Assembly: GCA_017553635.1 (NCBI GenBank) | Contig: JAFZKN010000014.1 | Location: 163,849-227,848, forward strand | Length of the DNA: 64,000 bases | From: Treponema sp. | GTDB lineage: Bacteria > Spirochaetota > Spirochaetia > Treponematales > Treponemataceae | Direction of reading: 5' to 3' | Part shown: in pieces, positions 25,182 to 32,950 of the stretch | How the letters are laid out: the number at the start of each line of letters is the position of its first letter | Numbering within the stretch: position 1 is the stretch's first letter | The notes under the pieces: model-generated | Told to the model about the DNA's origin: nothing | Database searches by the model: none | Seen by the model: the letters and a program-made list of their open reading frames with translations, nothing else | Translations under genes and position numbers: made by a program

Positions 25182-27398
25182 ATGAATGATATTCTGCAAT
25201 TAAAAGGTCATTTTGAACAAAGAAGAAATCCAAATAGACCAGGCCCAAGAAATCTCCCTGCGGGACAAACTGTAAAAGTTTCTCATTTGATTGATTTGCG
25301 TAATCAGCTTATTGATTTGGTTGATTTCTGGAAAGATAAAACTTTATTTTCTAAAGCTCTTGTTTCTGTTCATTATACAGATGTCGTAGCCAAAAGTAAT
25401 CGAATAAAAGATTTATTATCTGAATCTGTAAATGGGGCAAACGATTCGATTGTTGGTGCTAAGTTTTCAGAAACAGAAGATACTGTAAGGCATATAATCA
25501 CACATTGTATTAAGCAGGAAACTTTGAAAAAATCTATTAGTGATCTGAATATTTGTATTGATATTCTTAATTCTCAGTTTGACGGAAAAATCTCCGTTGA
25601 AACGATAGAACAAATTAACAAAAATATAATCTCTATTGAGGGTATGCCTAAAACAAAATTCGTTTCGATAATCGTTGATTCTCATTATGTAGAATATTTC
25701 GGAATTGAAAAAGACATTGATCCAATAGAAAACCGTTCAGTAATTACTTTGTTCAGAACAGATGTTCGTTCAATCGAAATAATGCGGAAAATAGGAATCT
25801 CGGAAACAAAACTTCAACAGCTTGATGATATTACTTTTGTAATGAATCCGGATCAGTTTGATATTTTAAGAGAACAGGTTCCGTATCTTGTTGCAATGTC
25901 TGTAAGTGATATTACAGAAATACCTTCTGTTAATTTTGAAAAAGAAAAGTATATTGATTCTGAATTTCCTATTCCAGAACCAACAAATGAACCGGTTATT
26001 GGTGTAATAGATACACATTTTGATAAGAATGTGTATTTTTCTGATTGGGTAGAATATGTAAACTCAATGTCAAAAGAGATACCTATAGAAGTGCAAGATT
26101 ATGATCACGGAACAATGGTTACATCGATAATTGTAGATGGACCGGCTTTGAATCCACGTCTGGAAGATAATTGTGGACGATTTAGAGTACGTCATTTTGG
26201 TGTTGCAAAGAAAGGAAGAAACAACTCTTCTACAATTATGCGTGAAATAAAAAAGATTGTTTCTGAAAATAAAGATATAAAAGTATGGAATCTTTCCTTA
26301 GGGTCTGAACTTGAAATCAGTAAGAACTTTATTTCACCTGAAGCAGCTATATTGGATCAGATTCAAGTAGAAAATGATGTTGTATTTGTTGTTTCTGGAA
26401 CAAATAAATCAGAGGAAGAAACTGTTGAAAAACGTTTAGGGTCTCCTGCGGACTCAATTAATTCAATTGTTGTCAATTCTGTAGATTTTGAGGGAAATCC
26501 TGCACTCTATTCCAGGGTTGGTCCAGTTTTGTCCTTCTTTAATAAACCCGATTTGTGTTATTACGGCGGAACAAATGAAGACAGAATAACTGTTTATGCA
26601 CCATACGGAAAAGCAAAAACCTATGGAACTTCTTTTGCCGCTCCATGGATAACAAGAAAAATGGCTTTCTTGATTTATAAAATGGGACAAACTCGCGAAG
26701 TTGCAAAAGCATTATTAATTGACTCTGCAGCCGGATGGAAGAAAAACTTACTGGCTTCCAAAATTGCAGGTTATGGTATTGTACCAAAAGATATTACAAA
26801 AATTATTCAATCTGAAGATGATGAAATCCGTTTTGTAATTTCAGATATTTCTGAATTGTTTGATACATATAATTTCAATATTCCAATACCTGTCTACCAA
26901 GATACACAACCTTTTATTGCAAAGGCAACATTGTGCTATTTTCCAAGATGCTCAAGAAATCAGGGTGTGGATTATACAGAAACAGAACTGGATCTTCATT
27001 TTGGACGAATAAAAGATGATTCAATAAAACCAATCAATAATAATATTCAAAATGATGAAGGTATGCATTTTTTAAAAGAAGGCCGAGCCCGCCAACTTTA
27101 TAGAAAATGGGATAACATCAAACTTGTCGGAGAAGAATTAAAAGATTCTCCAAGAGCAAGAAAAGTATACGGTGATGGCCGCTGGGGCATTAGTTTAAAG
27201 ACTAAAGAACGTCTTAATTATGATAAACGTCCTATAAATTTTGGATTAGTTATTACATTAAAAGAACTTAATGGCCAGAACAGACTTTCCGAATTTATAC
27301 ATTTGTGTTCATTACGCGGATGGCTCGTTAATAGAATCAACATTGAAAACCAAATTGATGTTTTCAATAAAGCTGAACAGGATGTTGAATTTGACTAG
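25182..27398 (+). CDS. ietS: Subtilisin-like (S8) protease of an ietAS-like defence pair
   Basis: The 738-aa protein contains a subtilase domain with the full catalytic triad: Asp277 in GVIDTHFD, His309 in DYDHGTMV and Ser484 in GTSFAAPW. About 260 residues precede the domain and about 220 follow; neither part is one I recognise, and there is no signal peptide, so it acts in the cytoplasm. In ietAS the ATPase and protease are both needed for phage protection; the target is unknown. The 3-bp gap to ietA indicates coupled translation. Confidence 0.77.
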   Translation: MNDILQLKGHFEQRRNPNRPGPRNLPAGQTVKVSHLIDLRNQLIDLVDFWKDKTLFSKALVSVHYTDVVAKSNRIKDLLSESVNGANDSIVGAKFSETEDTVRHIITHCIKQETLKKSISDLNICIDILNSQFDGKISVETIEQINKNIISIEGMPKTKFVSIIVDSHYVEYFGIEKDIDPIENRSVITLFRTDVRSIEIMRKIGISETKLQQLDDITFVMNPDQFDILREQVPYLVAMSVSDITEIPSVNFEKEKYIDSEFPIPEPTNEPVIGVIDTHFDKNVYFSDWVEYVNSMSKEIPIEVQDYDHGTMVTSIIVDGPALNPRLEDNCGRFRVRHFGVAKKGRNNSSTIMREIKKIVSENKDIKVWNLSLGSELEISKNFISPEAAILDQIQVENDVVFVVSGTNKSEEETVEKRLGSPADSINSIVVNSVDFEGNPALYSRVGPVLSFFNKPDLCYYGGTNEDRITVYAPYGKAKTYGTSFAAPWITRKMAFLIYKMGQTREVAKALLIDSAAGWKKNLLASKIAGYGIVPKDITKIIQSEDDEIRFVISDISELFDTYNFNIPIPVYQDTQPFIAKATLCYFPRCSRNQGVDYTETELDLHFGRIKDDSIKPINNNIQNDEGMHFLKEGRARQLYRKWDNIKLVGEELKDSPRARKVYGDGRWGISLKTKERLNYDKRPINFGLVITLKELNGQNRLSEFIHLCSLRGWLVNRINIENQIDVFNKAEQDVEFD

Positions 27399-27405
27399 AT
27401 TATTG

Positions 27406-27434
27406 TTGATTTTGCACAAATCATGCAAAATCAA
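27406..27434. repeat. 11-bp perfect hairpin after ietS
   Basis: TTGATTTTGCA-caaatca-TGCAAAATCAA. There is no T run after it, so it is either a factor-dependent stop or RNA-stabilising hairpin, or an operator. Confidence 0.5.
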
Positions 27435-27517
27435 CACAAATTTGGCGTAAATTCAGTAAATTTCTTCCACATTCTGACATTTTTTTTGCTAATCTGTATT
27501 TTTAGTTTTCTCTTCAA

Positions 27518-27569
27518 AAGTAAAATAACAATCTTTCTTATTTTACTTTTAAGCCTGAAAGTAAAATAA
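27518..27569. promoter_or_regulatory. Array of three 12-bp sites in alternating orientation
   Basis: AAAGTAAAATAA at 27518-27529, its reverse complement at 27538-27549, and the direct copy again at 27558-27569. Starts are exactly 20 bp apart, about two helical turns, with 8-bp gaps. It lies upstream of the HTH-ImmA promoter and is probably a cooperative operator for that protein. Confidence 0.65.
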
Positions 27570-27583
27570 GGCGTTCTTTTTTA

Positions 27584-27620
27584 GTTTACAAATTATCTTT
27601 TTAACATTATACTTGTAAAC
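27584..27620 (+). promoter_or_regulatory. Promoter of the HTH-ImmA/PIN operon bracketed by an 8-bp inverted repeat
   Basis: TTTACA at 27585-27590 and TATACT at 27608-27613 are 17 bp apart. GTTTACAA (27584-27591) and TTGTAAAC (27613-27620) form a perfect inverted repeat overlapping the -35 and the region just after the -10. Binding would block the promoter, so autoregulation is likely. Confidence 0.65.
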
Positions 27621-27632
27621 AAGGAGGAACAT

Positions 27633-28691
27633 GTGACTCAAAATGAAATTTTTGCTCAGCGGCTCAAGAATGCTCGTGTAATGAAAGGTTATTCTATGGA
27701 TGAACTGGTTTCTGCTATGGGGAACAGTCTTTCTAAGATGGCTATTTCTAAGTATGAAAAATGTCAGCTCTCTCCAAGTAGTACGGTTCTTATTTCTCTT
27801 TCCAAGGCTTTGGAGCAGCCGGTAGATTATTTCTTTCGACCTTTTACTATGCAGATTGAATCTGTAAAGTTTAGAAAACATAAAAGCAAGCTTGCGGTAA
27901 AACAGGAAGAAAGCATTAGGCAGAATATTTCTGATATGTTTGAGCGCTACATAACTATCGAAGAGATTTGCAATGCTTCTGTAAAATTTGTTTCTCCTTT
28001 TAAAAAGACGCTTTCTTCTGCAGCACAGGTAAAAGAAGCTGCTTTAAAACTTCGTGATTTCTGGAATATTGGAAGCGATGGAATTATAAATGTAATTGAC
28101 CTTCTGGAAGAACATGGCATTAAGGTTATTGAAATTGATGCTCCTGAGTCTTTTGATGGTTTGAGTTCTATGGTTAATGATATGTATCCTGTTATCGTTC
28201 TGAATAAAGCATTTCCTTCTGAACGCAAACGCTTTACTGCTCTTCACGAACTTGGACATCTTATTCTTAATTTTGATGACTCAGTTTCTGAAAAAGATGA
28301 AGAGACTCTCTGCAATCTTTTTGCAAATGAAATGCTTATTCTGGAATCTATGTTCAGACGGATTGTTGGTGATTCCCGTCGTGAAATTACTTTCCCGGAA
28401 CTTCGTGCTGTTCAGATTCATTTTGGTATTTCCTGCGATGCCTTAATGTATAAAGCCAAAACTTGTGGAATCATTTCAGAACCTCGATACAAATCTTATT
28501 GCATTCAAAAAAACAGAAACTCCGCATTCAAAGATCGAATTGAACAGTCATATTATCCACAGGAAGAATCAAACCGCTTTAATCGTCTTGTTTACAATGC
28601 ACTGAGCAATGAACTGATTACAATTTCTAAAGCAGCAAGCCTTCTCCATACAAGCGTTGAACAGGTACGTGGAGATTTAATGCCTATATGA
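27633..28691 (+). CDS. XRE-family HTH and ImmA/IrrE metallopeptidase protein
   Basis: The 352-aa protein joins an N-terminal XRE helix-turn-helix (about 4-62) to an ImmA/IrrE zinc peptidase domain whose HELGH motif is at residues 205-209, with a downstream glutamate-rich helix. Such proteins repress promoters and are relieved by proteolysis after DNA damage or element activation. The start is a GTG at 27633, five bases after AGGAGG; the overlapping ATG at 27631 runs into a stop at once. Its stop overlaps the PIN gene by 4 bp. Two operator-like repeat sets precede it. Confidence 0.88.
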   Translation: MTQNEIFAQRLKNARVMKGYSMDELVSAMGNSLSKMAISKYEKCQLSPSSTVLISLSKALEQPVDYFFRPFTMQIESVKFRKHKSKLAVKQEESIRQNISDMFERYITIEEICNASVKFVSPFKKTLSSAAQVKEAALKLRDFWNIGSDGIINVIDLLEEHGIKVIEIDAPESFDGLSSMVNDMYPVIVLNKAFPSERKRFTALHELGHLILNFDDSVSEKDEETLCNLFANEMLILESMFRRIVGDSRREITFPELRAVQIHFGISCDALMYKAKTCGIISEPRYKSYCIQKNRNSAFKDRIEQSYYPQEESNRFNRLVYNALSNELITISKAASLLHTSVEQVRGDLMPI

Positions 28692-29203
28692 TAACAGAGA
28701 AAATAGTTATCAGCGATACAAATATTCTTCTCGATTTATTATCTCAGAATATGCTTGATGACTTTTTCTCTTTGCCATGCGATATCTGTACTACAGATTT
28801 GGTAATTGATGAAATTGTTCAGCAAGCTCAGCAAAAGATAATTGATTCATTTGTTAAGTCTCGAAAGCTGGATGTTGTTCAGTTTAGCCCTTCTGAATTT
28901 TCTAATATCACAAGTCTTTTTGTAATGAATTCTAATAATGCTTCTCTTACAGATTGTTCTGTCTGGTATTATGCAAAACAGACAAACGGAAGGTTATTAA
29001 CTGGCGATGGAAAACTTAGAAAGGCTGCAGAAAATGACAATGTAAAAGTTTCTGGTATTCTTTATATTTTTGATAATCTTATTGAATATGGAATTCTTTC
29101 TGAAAAAGACGCTGCAGATTTACTTGAAAATCTTATGAAGATAAATATGCGTCTGCCAAAAGACGAATGTGAAAAACGCATAATAGCCTGGCGAAATTGT
29201 TAA
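28688..29203 (+). CDS. PIN-domain putative ribonuclease
   Basis: The 171-aa protein begins with the PIN-type VISDTNILLDLL (first acidic residue Asp10), followed by further acidic positions (VIDEIV near residue 41 and LTDCSVWYYA near 95). PIN domains are Mg2+-dependent RNases, often toxins. The ATG overlaps the stop of the HTH-ImmA gene (ATGA), so translation is coupled, as in known HTH-peptidase/PIN cassettes. Toxin-antitoxin behaviour is inferred. Confidence 0.8.
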   Translation: MITEKIVISDTNILLDLLSQNMLDDFFSLPCDICTTDLVIDEIVQQAQQKIIDSFVKSRKLDVVQFSPSEFSNITSLFVMNSNNASLTDCSVWYYAKQTNGRLLTGDGKLRKAAENDNVKVSGILYIFDNLIEYGILSEKDAADLLENLMKINMRLPKDECEKRIIAWRNC

Positions 29204-29225
29204 ATTGACATTTTGGATGTATAAT
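29197..29225 (+). promoter_or_regulatory. Putative promoter of hsdR1
   Basis: TTGTTA at 29197-29202 and TATAAT at 29220-29225, 17 bp apart, overlap the end of the PIN gene. hsdR1 may therefore be expressed separately from hsdM1/hsdS1. Confidence 0.5.
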
Positions 29226-29249
29226 TAAACTTTAAGGAGTTTAGATTAT

Positions 29250-32200
29250 ATGTCCGCCGATTACAACGAAGAAGCCTATGAAAATGCTCTGATTGAGTTG
29301 TTCCAGAATATGGGATGGCAGCATGTTTATGGGCCGGAAGTTGAACGGGATGTACGCTCTCCTTTGTATGATTCTGTGCTTGAAGATTCTATCAGGCGCT
29401 TGAATCCTAAAGCTCCACCGCAGGCAATTTCTGAAGCGCTCTTAAAACTCCGTAATTTTGAAAATGCTGAACTCAAAAAGAAAAATGCCGTTTTTATGGA
29501 ATACCTGCAGAATGGTATTGAAGTAAGCTTTTCCGCAAATGGTGAAACAAAAGCTGATATCATCTATATTGCAGATTTTGAAAATGCTGGAAAGTCTGGC
29601 GACAAGAATTCTTATATCGTTGCAAATCAGTGGACTTTTATAGAAAACTCAAACAAACGACCTGATATCCTGCTTTTCTTAAACGGACTTCCTGTCTGTC
29701 TTTTTGAATTGAAATCTCCTAGCCGTGAGCAGACCGATGCAAGCGAAGCATATTCACAAATCAGAAACTACATGCAGGAAATTCCTTCCATGTTTATTTA
29801 CAACTGTATTTGTGTAATGAGTGATCAGCTTACAAGTAAGGCCGGAACCATAACAAGTGGTGAAGACCGCTTTATGGAATGGAAAACAAAAGACGGTAAT
29901 CTTGAATCAAATGCTTTTGCAGATTTTACAACTTTCTTTGAAGGTATTTTCCAGAAAGATCGTCTGCTTGATATCATTAAAAACTTTATCTGTTTTAATA
30001 ACGACGGAATTAATTCTTATAAGATTCTTGCGGGATACCATCAGTATTTTGCTGTTCGCAAGGCTGTTGAACGCACTAAGCTTGCAGTGGGCGGTGATGG
30101 AAAAATCGGTGTATTCTGGCATACTCAGGGATCTGGTAAATCACTTTCCATGGTATTCTATGCACACCTTTTGCAGCAGGCAATTGATTCGCCGACTATC
30201 GTTGTCATTACAGACCGTAATGATCTTGATAATCAGCTTTATACTCAATTCTGTAACTGTAAAGATTTCTTGCGTCAGGAACCTGTTCAGGCAGAAAGCC
30301 GTGAGCATCTAAAATCTCTTCTTGAAGGGCGCAAGGCAAACGGAATCATCTTTACAACAATGCAGAAGTTCGACCCTTCGACAGGCTCAGGGACCGCAGG
30401 GATTCCTGTTTTAAGCGATAGAAAGAATATCATCGTAATGGCTGATGAAGCTCACCGTGGTCAGTATGGGCTTACAGAGAAAATCAAAACCACAAAAGAT
30501 GAAAATGGAAATCTGATAGCACATCGCACAATCGGAACTGCCCGCATTATCCGCGACAGTCTTCCTAATGCAAGTTATATCGGTTTTACCGGCACTCCAA
30601 TTTCTCGCGAAGACCGCAGCACTATCGAAGTATTTGGTGATTACATCGATATTTATGATATGACACAGGCTGTAGAAGATGGCGCAACCCGTCCTGTTTA
30701 TTACGAAAGCCGTGTTATCAAACTTAAGCTTGATGATAAGGTTCTTGCACAAATTGATGCAGAATACAGCGCTCTTGCCAATAATGCTGATGAAGAAGTA
30801 ATCGAAAAGAGTAAGCACGAACTTGGCAAGATGGAAGAAATTCTTGGTCATGAAAAGACAATCAATTCTCTTGTTGATGATATTCTTGATCACTACGAAA
30901 ACGAACGACAATATCTTTATACCGGAAAGGCAATGATTGTTGCTTATAACCGAGCAATTGCAATGAAGATTTATAAACGCATTCTTGAACTACGTCCTGG
31001 CTGGGCTGGAACAAGCGATGCCGATGCTCGCGTTGCCGTTGTAATGACAGAAAGCAATAAAGATCCGGAAGAATGGCGTTCAATAATTGGAAATAAACAC
31101 CGCAAACAGGAACTTGCCACTCGTTTTAAGGATGACACAAGTCCTCTTAAAATTGCAATCGTTGTTGATATGTGGCTTACAGGTTTTGATGTTCCTTCGC
31201 TTGCAACAATGTATGTTTATAAACCAATGGAAAGCTACAACCTTATGCAGGCAATTGCCCGTGTAAACCGTGTTTTCAAAGATAAGGAAGGTGGTCTTGT
31301 AGTTGATTATGTTGGAATTGCAAGTGCACTCAAACAGGCAATGAACGACTACACTGTTCGCGACCGACAGCATTATGGTGACATGGATATTGCAAAACGC
31401 GCTTATCCTAAGTTCCAGGAAAAGCTTGAAATCTGCCGAGACCTTTTCTTTGGTTATGATTATACACCTTTCTATGAAGGTTCAGACTTACAGCGCGGTA
31501 TGACAATCAGTGGAGCTGTAAACTTTATTGTTGCACCAGACAAAGATGTCCAGAAGCAGTCATTCATCAAAGAAGCTCTTATGCTCAAGCAGGCTCTTTC
31601 TTTGTGTTCTTCTATGGTAAAAGAGCACATGAGACTTGAAGCTGCTTTCTTTGAGTCTGTCCGTGTTCTTGTAATGCGACTTTTGTATAATCCTGCAGGA
31701 AAGAAGTTTTCTCTTAAAGAAATCAATGAACGTATAAATGAACTTTTAAAACAGTCAGTAAAATCTGATGGCGTAATAAATCTGTTCTCTGATGTCGGTG
31801 AAAAAGTAAATCTGTTTGATCCGACCTTCTTGGAAAATATTGCCAAGATGAAAGAAAAGAATCTTGCTGTTGAAATGCTTAAAAAATTAATAGAAGAACA
31901 GGTAAAAGTTTACAAACGTACAAATCTTGTAAAGTCTCAAAGTTTTAGCGAATTGATTCAGCAGACTTTAAACCGCTATCTTAACGGCATGCTCACAAAT
32001 GAAGAAGTTATTCAGGAACTTCTGAAACTTGCAAAAGAAATGATGCATGCAAAAGAAGAGGGAAACAAACTCGGTCTTACTGATGAAGAACTTGCATTTT
32101 ACGATGCGCTTACAAAACCAGATGCTGTAAAAGATTTTTATAGTGACGAAGAACTCGTAGCACTTACAAAAGAACTTACAGATACCCTTCGCAAGAATAA

Positions 32201-32447
32201 AACAATCGACTGGCAGAAAAAAGAATCAGCCAGAGCAAAGATGCGCATGATTGTAAAAAAGCTTCTTAAGAAATACCGCTATCCGCCGGAAGGTCAGGAA
32301 GATGCACTTAAAACAGTTATCAGTCAGTGCGAACTTTGGACAGATAATGTTGCAGATTTTGATGAAGGAGAAAATGAAACATCATATTCTATGAATGATG
32401 ACTATGGTGCTCTTAAAGCGGCAGACGAAAGTCCTGATTATAAATAA
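29250..32447 (+). CDS. hsdR: Type I restriction endonuclease, HsdR subunit, system 1
   Basis: HsdR (1065 aa) translocates and cuts unmodified DNA in complex with HsdM and HsdS. Order: N-terminal nuclease with PDILLFLNGLPVCLFELKSP (about 138-157, the D...ExK site), superfamily 2 helicase with Walker A TQGSGKS (about 292), ADEAHRG (about 398) and GFTGTPIS, then a long helical C-terminus. Length fits type IC-like HsdR and so the hsdM1/hsdS1 pair 10.5 kb upstream. AAGGAG precedes the ATG. A GC-rich repeat-like stretch at 30374-30395 inserts residues PSTGSGTAG between two conserved blocks without breaking the frame. Confidence 0.93.
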   Translation: MSADYNEEAYENALIELFQNMGWQHVYGPEVERDVRSPLYDSVLEDSIRRLNPKAPPQAISEALLKLRNFENAELKKKNAVFMEYLQNGIEVSFSANGETKADIIYIADFENAGKSGDKNSYIVANQWTFIENSNKRPDILLFLNGLPVCLFELKSPSREQTDASEAYSQIRNYMQEIPSMFIYNCICVMSDQLTSKAGTITSGEDRFMEWKTKDGNLESNAFADFTTFFEGIFQKDRLLDIIKNFICFNNDGINSYKILAGYHQYFAVRKAVERTKLAVGGDGKIGVFWHTQGSGKSLSMVFYAHLLQQAIDSPTIVVITDRNDLDNQLYTQFCNCKDFLRQEPVQAESREHLKSLLEGRKANGIIFTTMQKFDPSTGSGTAGIPVLSDRKNIIVMADEAHRGQYGLTEKIKTTKDENGNLIAHRTIGTARIIRDSLPNASYIGFTGTPISREDRSTIEVFGDYIDIYDMTQAVEDGATRPVYYESRVIKLKLDDKVLAQIDAEYSALANNADEEVIEKSKHELGKMEEILGHEKTINSLVDDILDHYENERQYLYTGKAMIVAYNRAIAMKIYKRILELRPGWAGTSDADARVAVVMTESNKDPEEWRSIIGNKHRKQELATRFKDDTSPLKIAIVVDMWLTGFDVPSLATMYVYKPMESYNLMQAIARVNRVFKDKEGGLVVDYVGIASALKQAMNDYTVRDRQHYGDMDIAKRAYPKFQEKLEICRDLFFGYDYTPFYEGSDLQRGMTISGAVNFIVAPDKDVQKQSFIKEALMLKQALSLCSSMVKEHMRLEAAFFESVRVLVMRLLYNPAGKKFSLKEINERINELLKQSVKSDGVINLFSDVGEKVNLFDPTFLENIAKMKEKNLAVEMLKKLIEEQVKVYKRTNLVKSQSFSELIQQTLNRYLNGMLTNEEVIQELLKLAKEMMHAKEEGNKLGLTDEELAFYDALTKPDAVKDFYSDEELVALTKELTDTLRKNKTIDWQKKESARAKMRMIVKKLLKKYRYPPEGQEDALKTVISQCELWTDNVADFDEGENETSYSMNDDYGALKAADESPDYK

Positions 32448-32457
32448 CACATTAAAT

Positions 32458-32868
32458 ATGAACCGGGTAAAACTTCATGAATCTATAATCAATAATTCTC
32501 AAATGACGTTTGCGCGAAGTGGTGGTAAAGGCGGTCAGAATGTAAACAAGGTTAATACAAAAGTTCATCTTGTAATTCCTGTTGCATGTCTTGAAGGTCT
32601 TACCGAAGCAGAATTTGTGCGCCTCCGTTCTAAACTGTCAGGAATCATTAATAAAGAAGACTGTCTTTTTATTGATGTCGATGACGAGCGCTACCAGGAG
32701 AGAAACCGTGAGATTGCAGTTTCGCGTCTTGAAAACAAAATTGCCCAGGCGCTTATAATTCCAAAAAAGAGAATCAAAACAAAACCTACCAGCGCAAGCA
32801 AAGAGCGAAAACTAAAGCTAAAGAAAATTCGAAGTGAAATTAAAAAGAACCGAAGCAAAATCTGGTAG
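32458..32868 (+). CDS. arfB: Alternative ribosome-rescue factor / peptidyl-tRNA hydrolase
   Basis: The 136-aa protein is a class I release-factor-like hydrolase of the ArfB (YaeJ) type. It has the catalytic GGQ loop (RSGGKGGQNVNKV) near the N-terminus and a basic C-terminal tail (KKIRSEIKKNRSKIW) that enters the mRNA channel of stalled ribosomes. Length is usual. The ATG at 32458 is chosen because it gives the family N-terminus; it lies 10 bp after hsdR1, with no clear ribosome site. It separates the two hsd loci and may be a core gene flanked by two insertions. Confidence 0.9.
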   Translation: MNRVKLHESIINNSQMTFARSGGKGGQNVNKVNTKVHLVIPVACLEGLTEAEFVRLRSKLSGIINKEDCLFIDVDDERYQERNREIAVSRLENKIAQALIIPKKRIKTKPTSASKERKLKLKKIRSEIKKNRSKIW

Positions 32869-32892
32869 GGTTGAAATTTTTCGTAATTAATT

Positions 32893-32920
32893 TTGTAAAA
32901 ATTGAATGTCATGATATAAT
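32893..32920 (+). promoter_or_regulatory. Putative promoter of the hsd system 2 operon
   Basis: TTGTAA at 32893-32898 and TATAAT at 32915-32920, 16 bp apart, 30 bp before the hsdR2 ATG. Confidence 0.5.
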
Positions 32921-32950
32921 TTTTAAAGATTTAATAAGCGGAATGTTTAT

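Noticed and set aside
32691..32912. Minus-strand hydrophobic frame opposite arfB
   Set aside because: Shadow of the lysine-rich ArfB tail read in reverse; no ribosome site or family.
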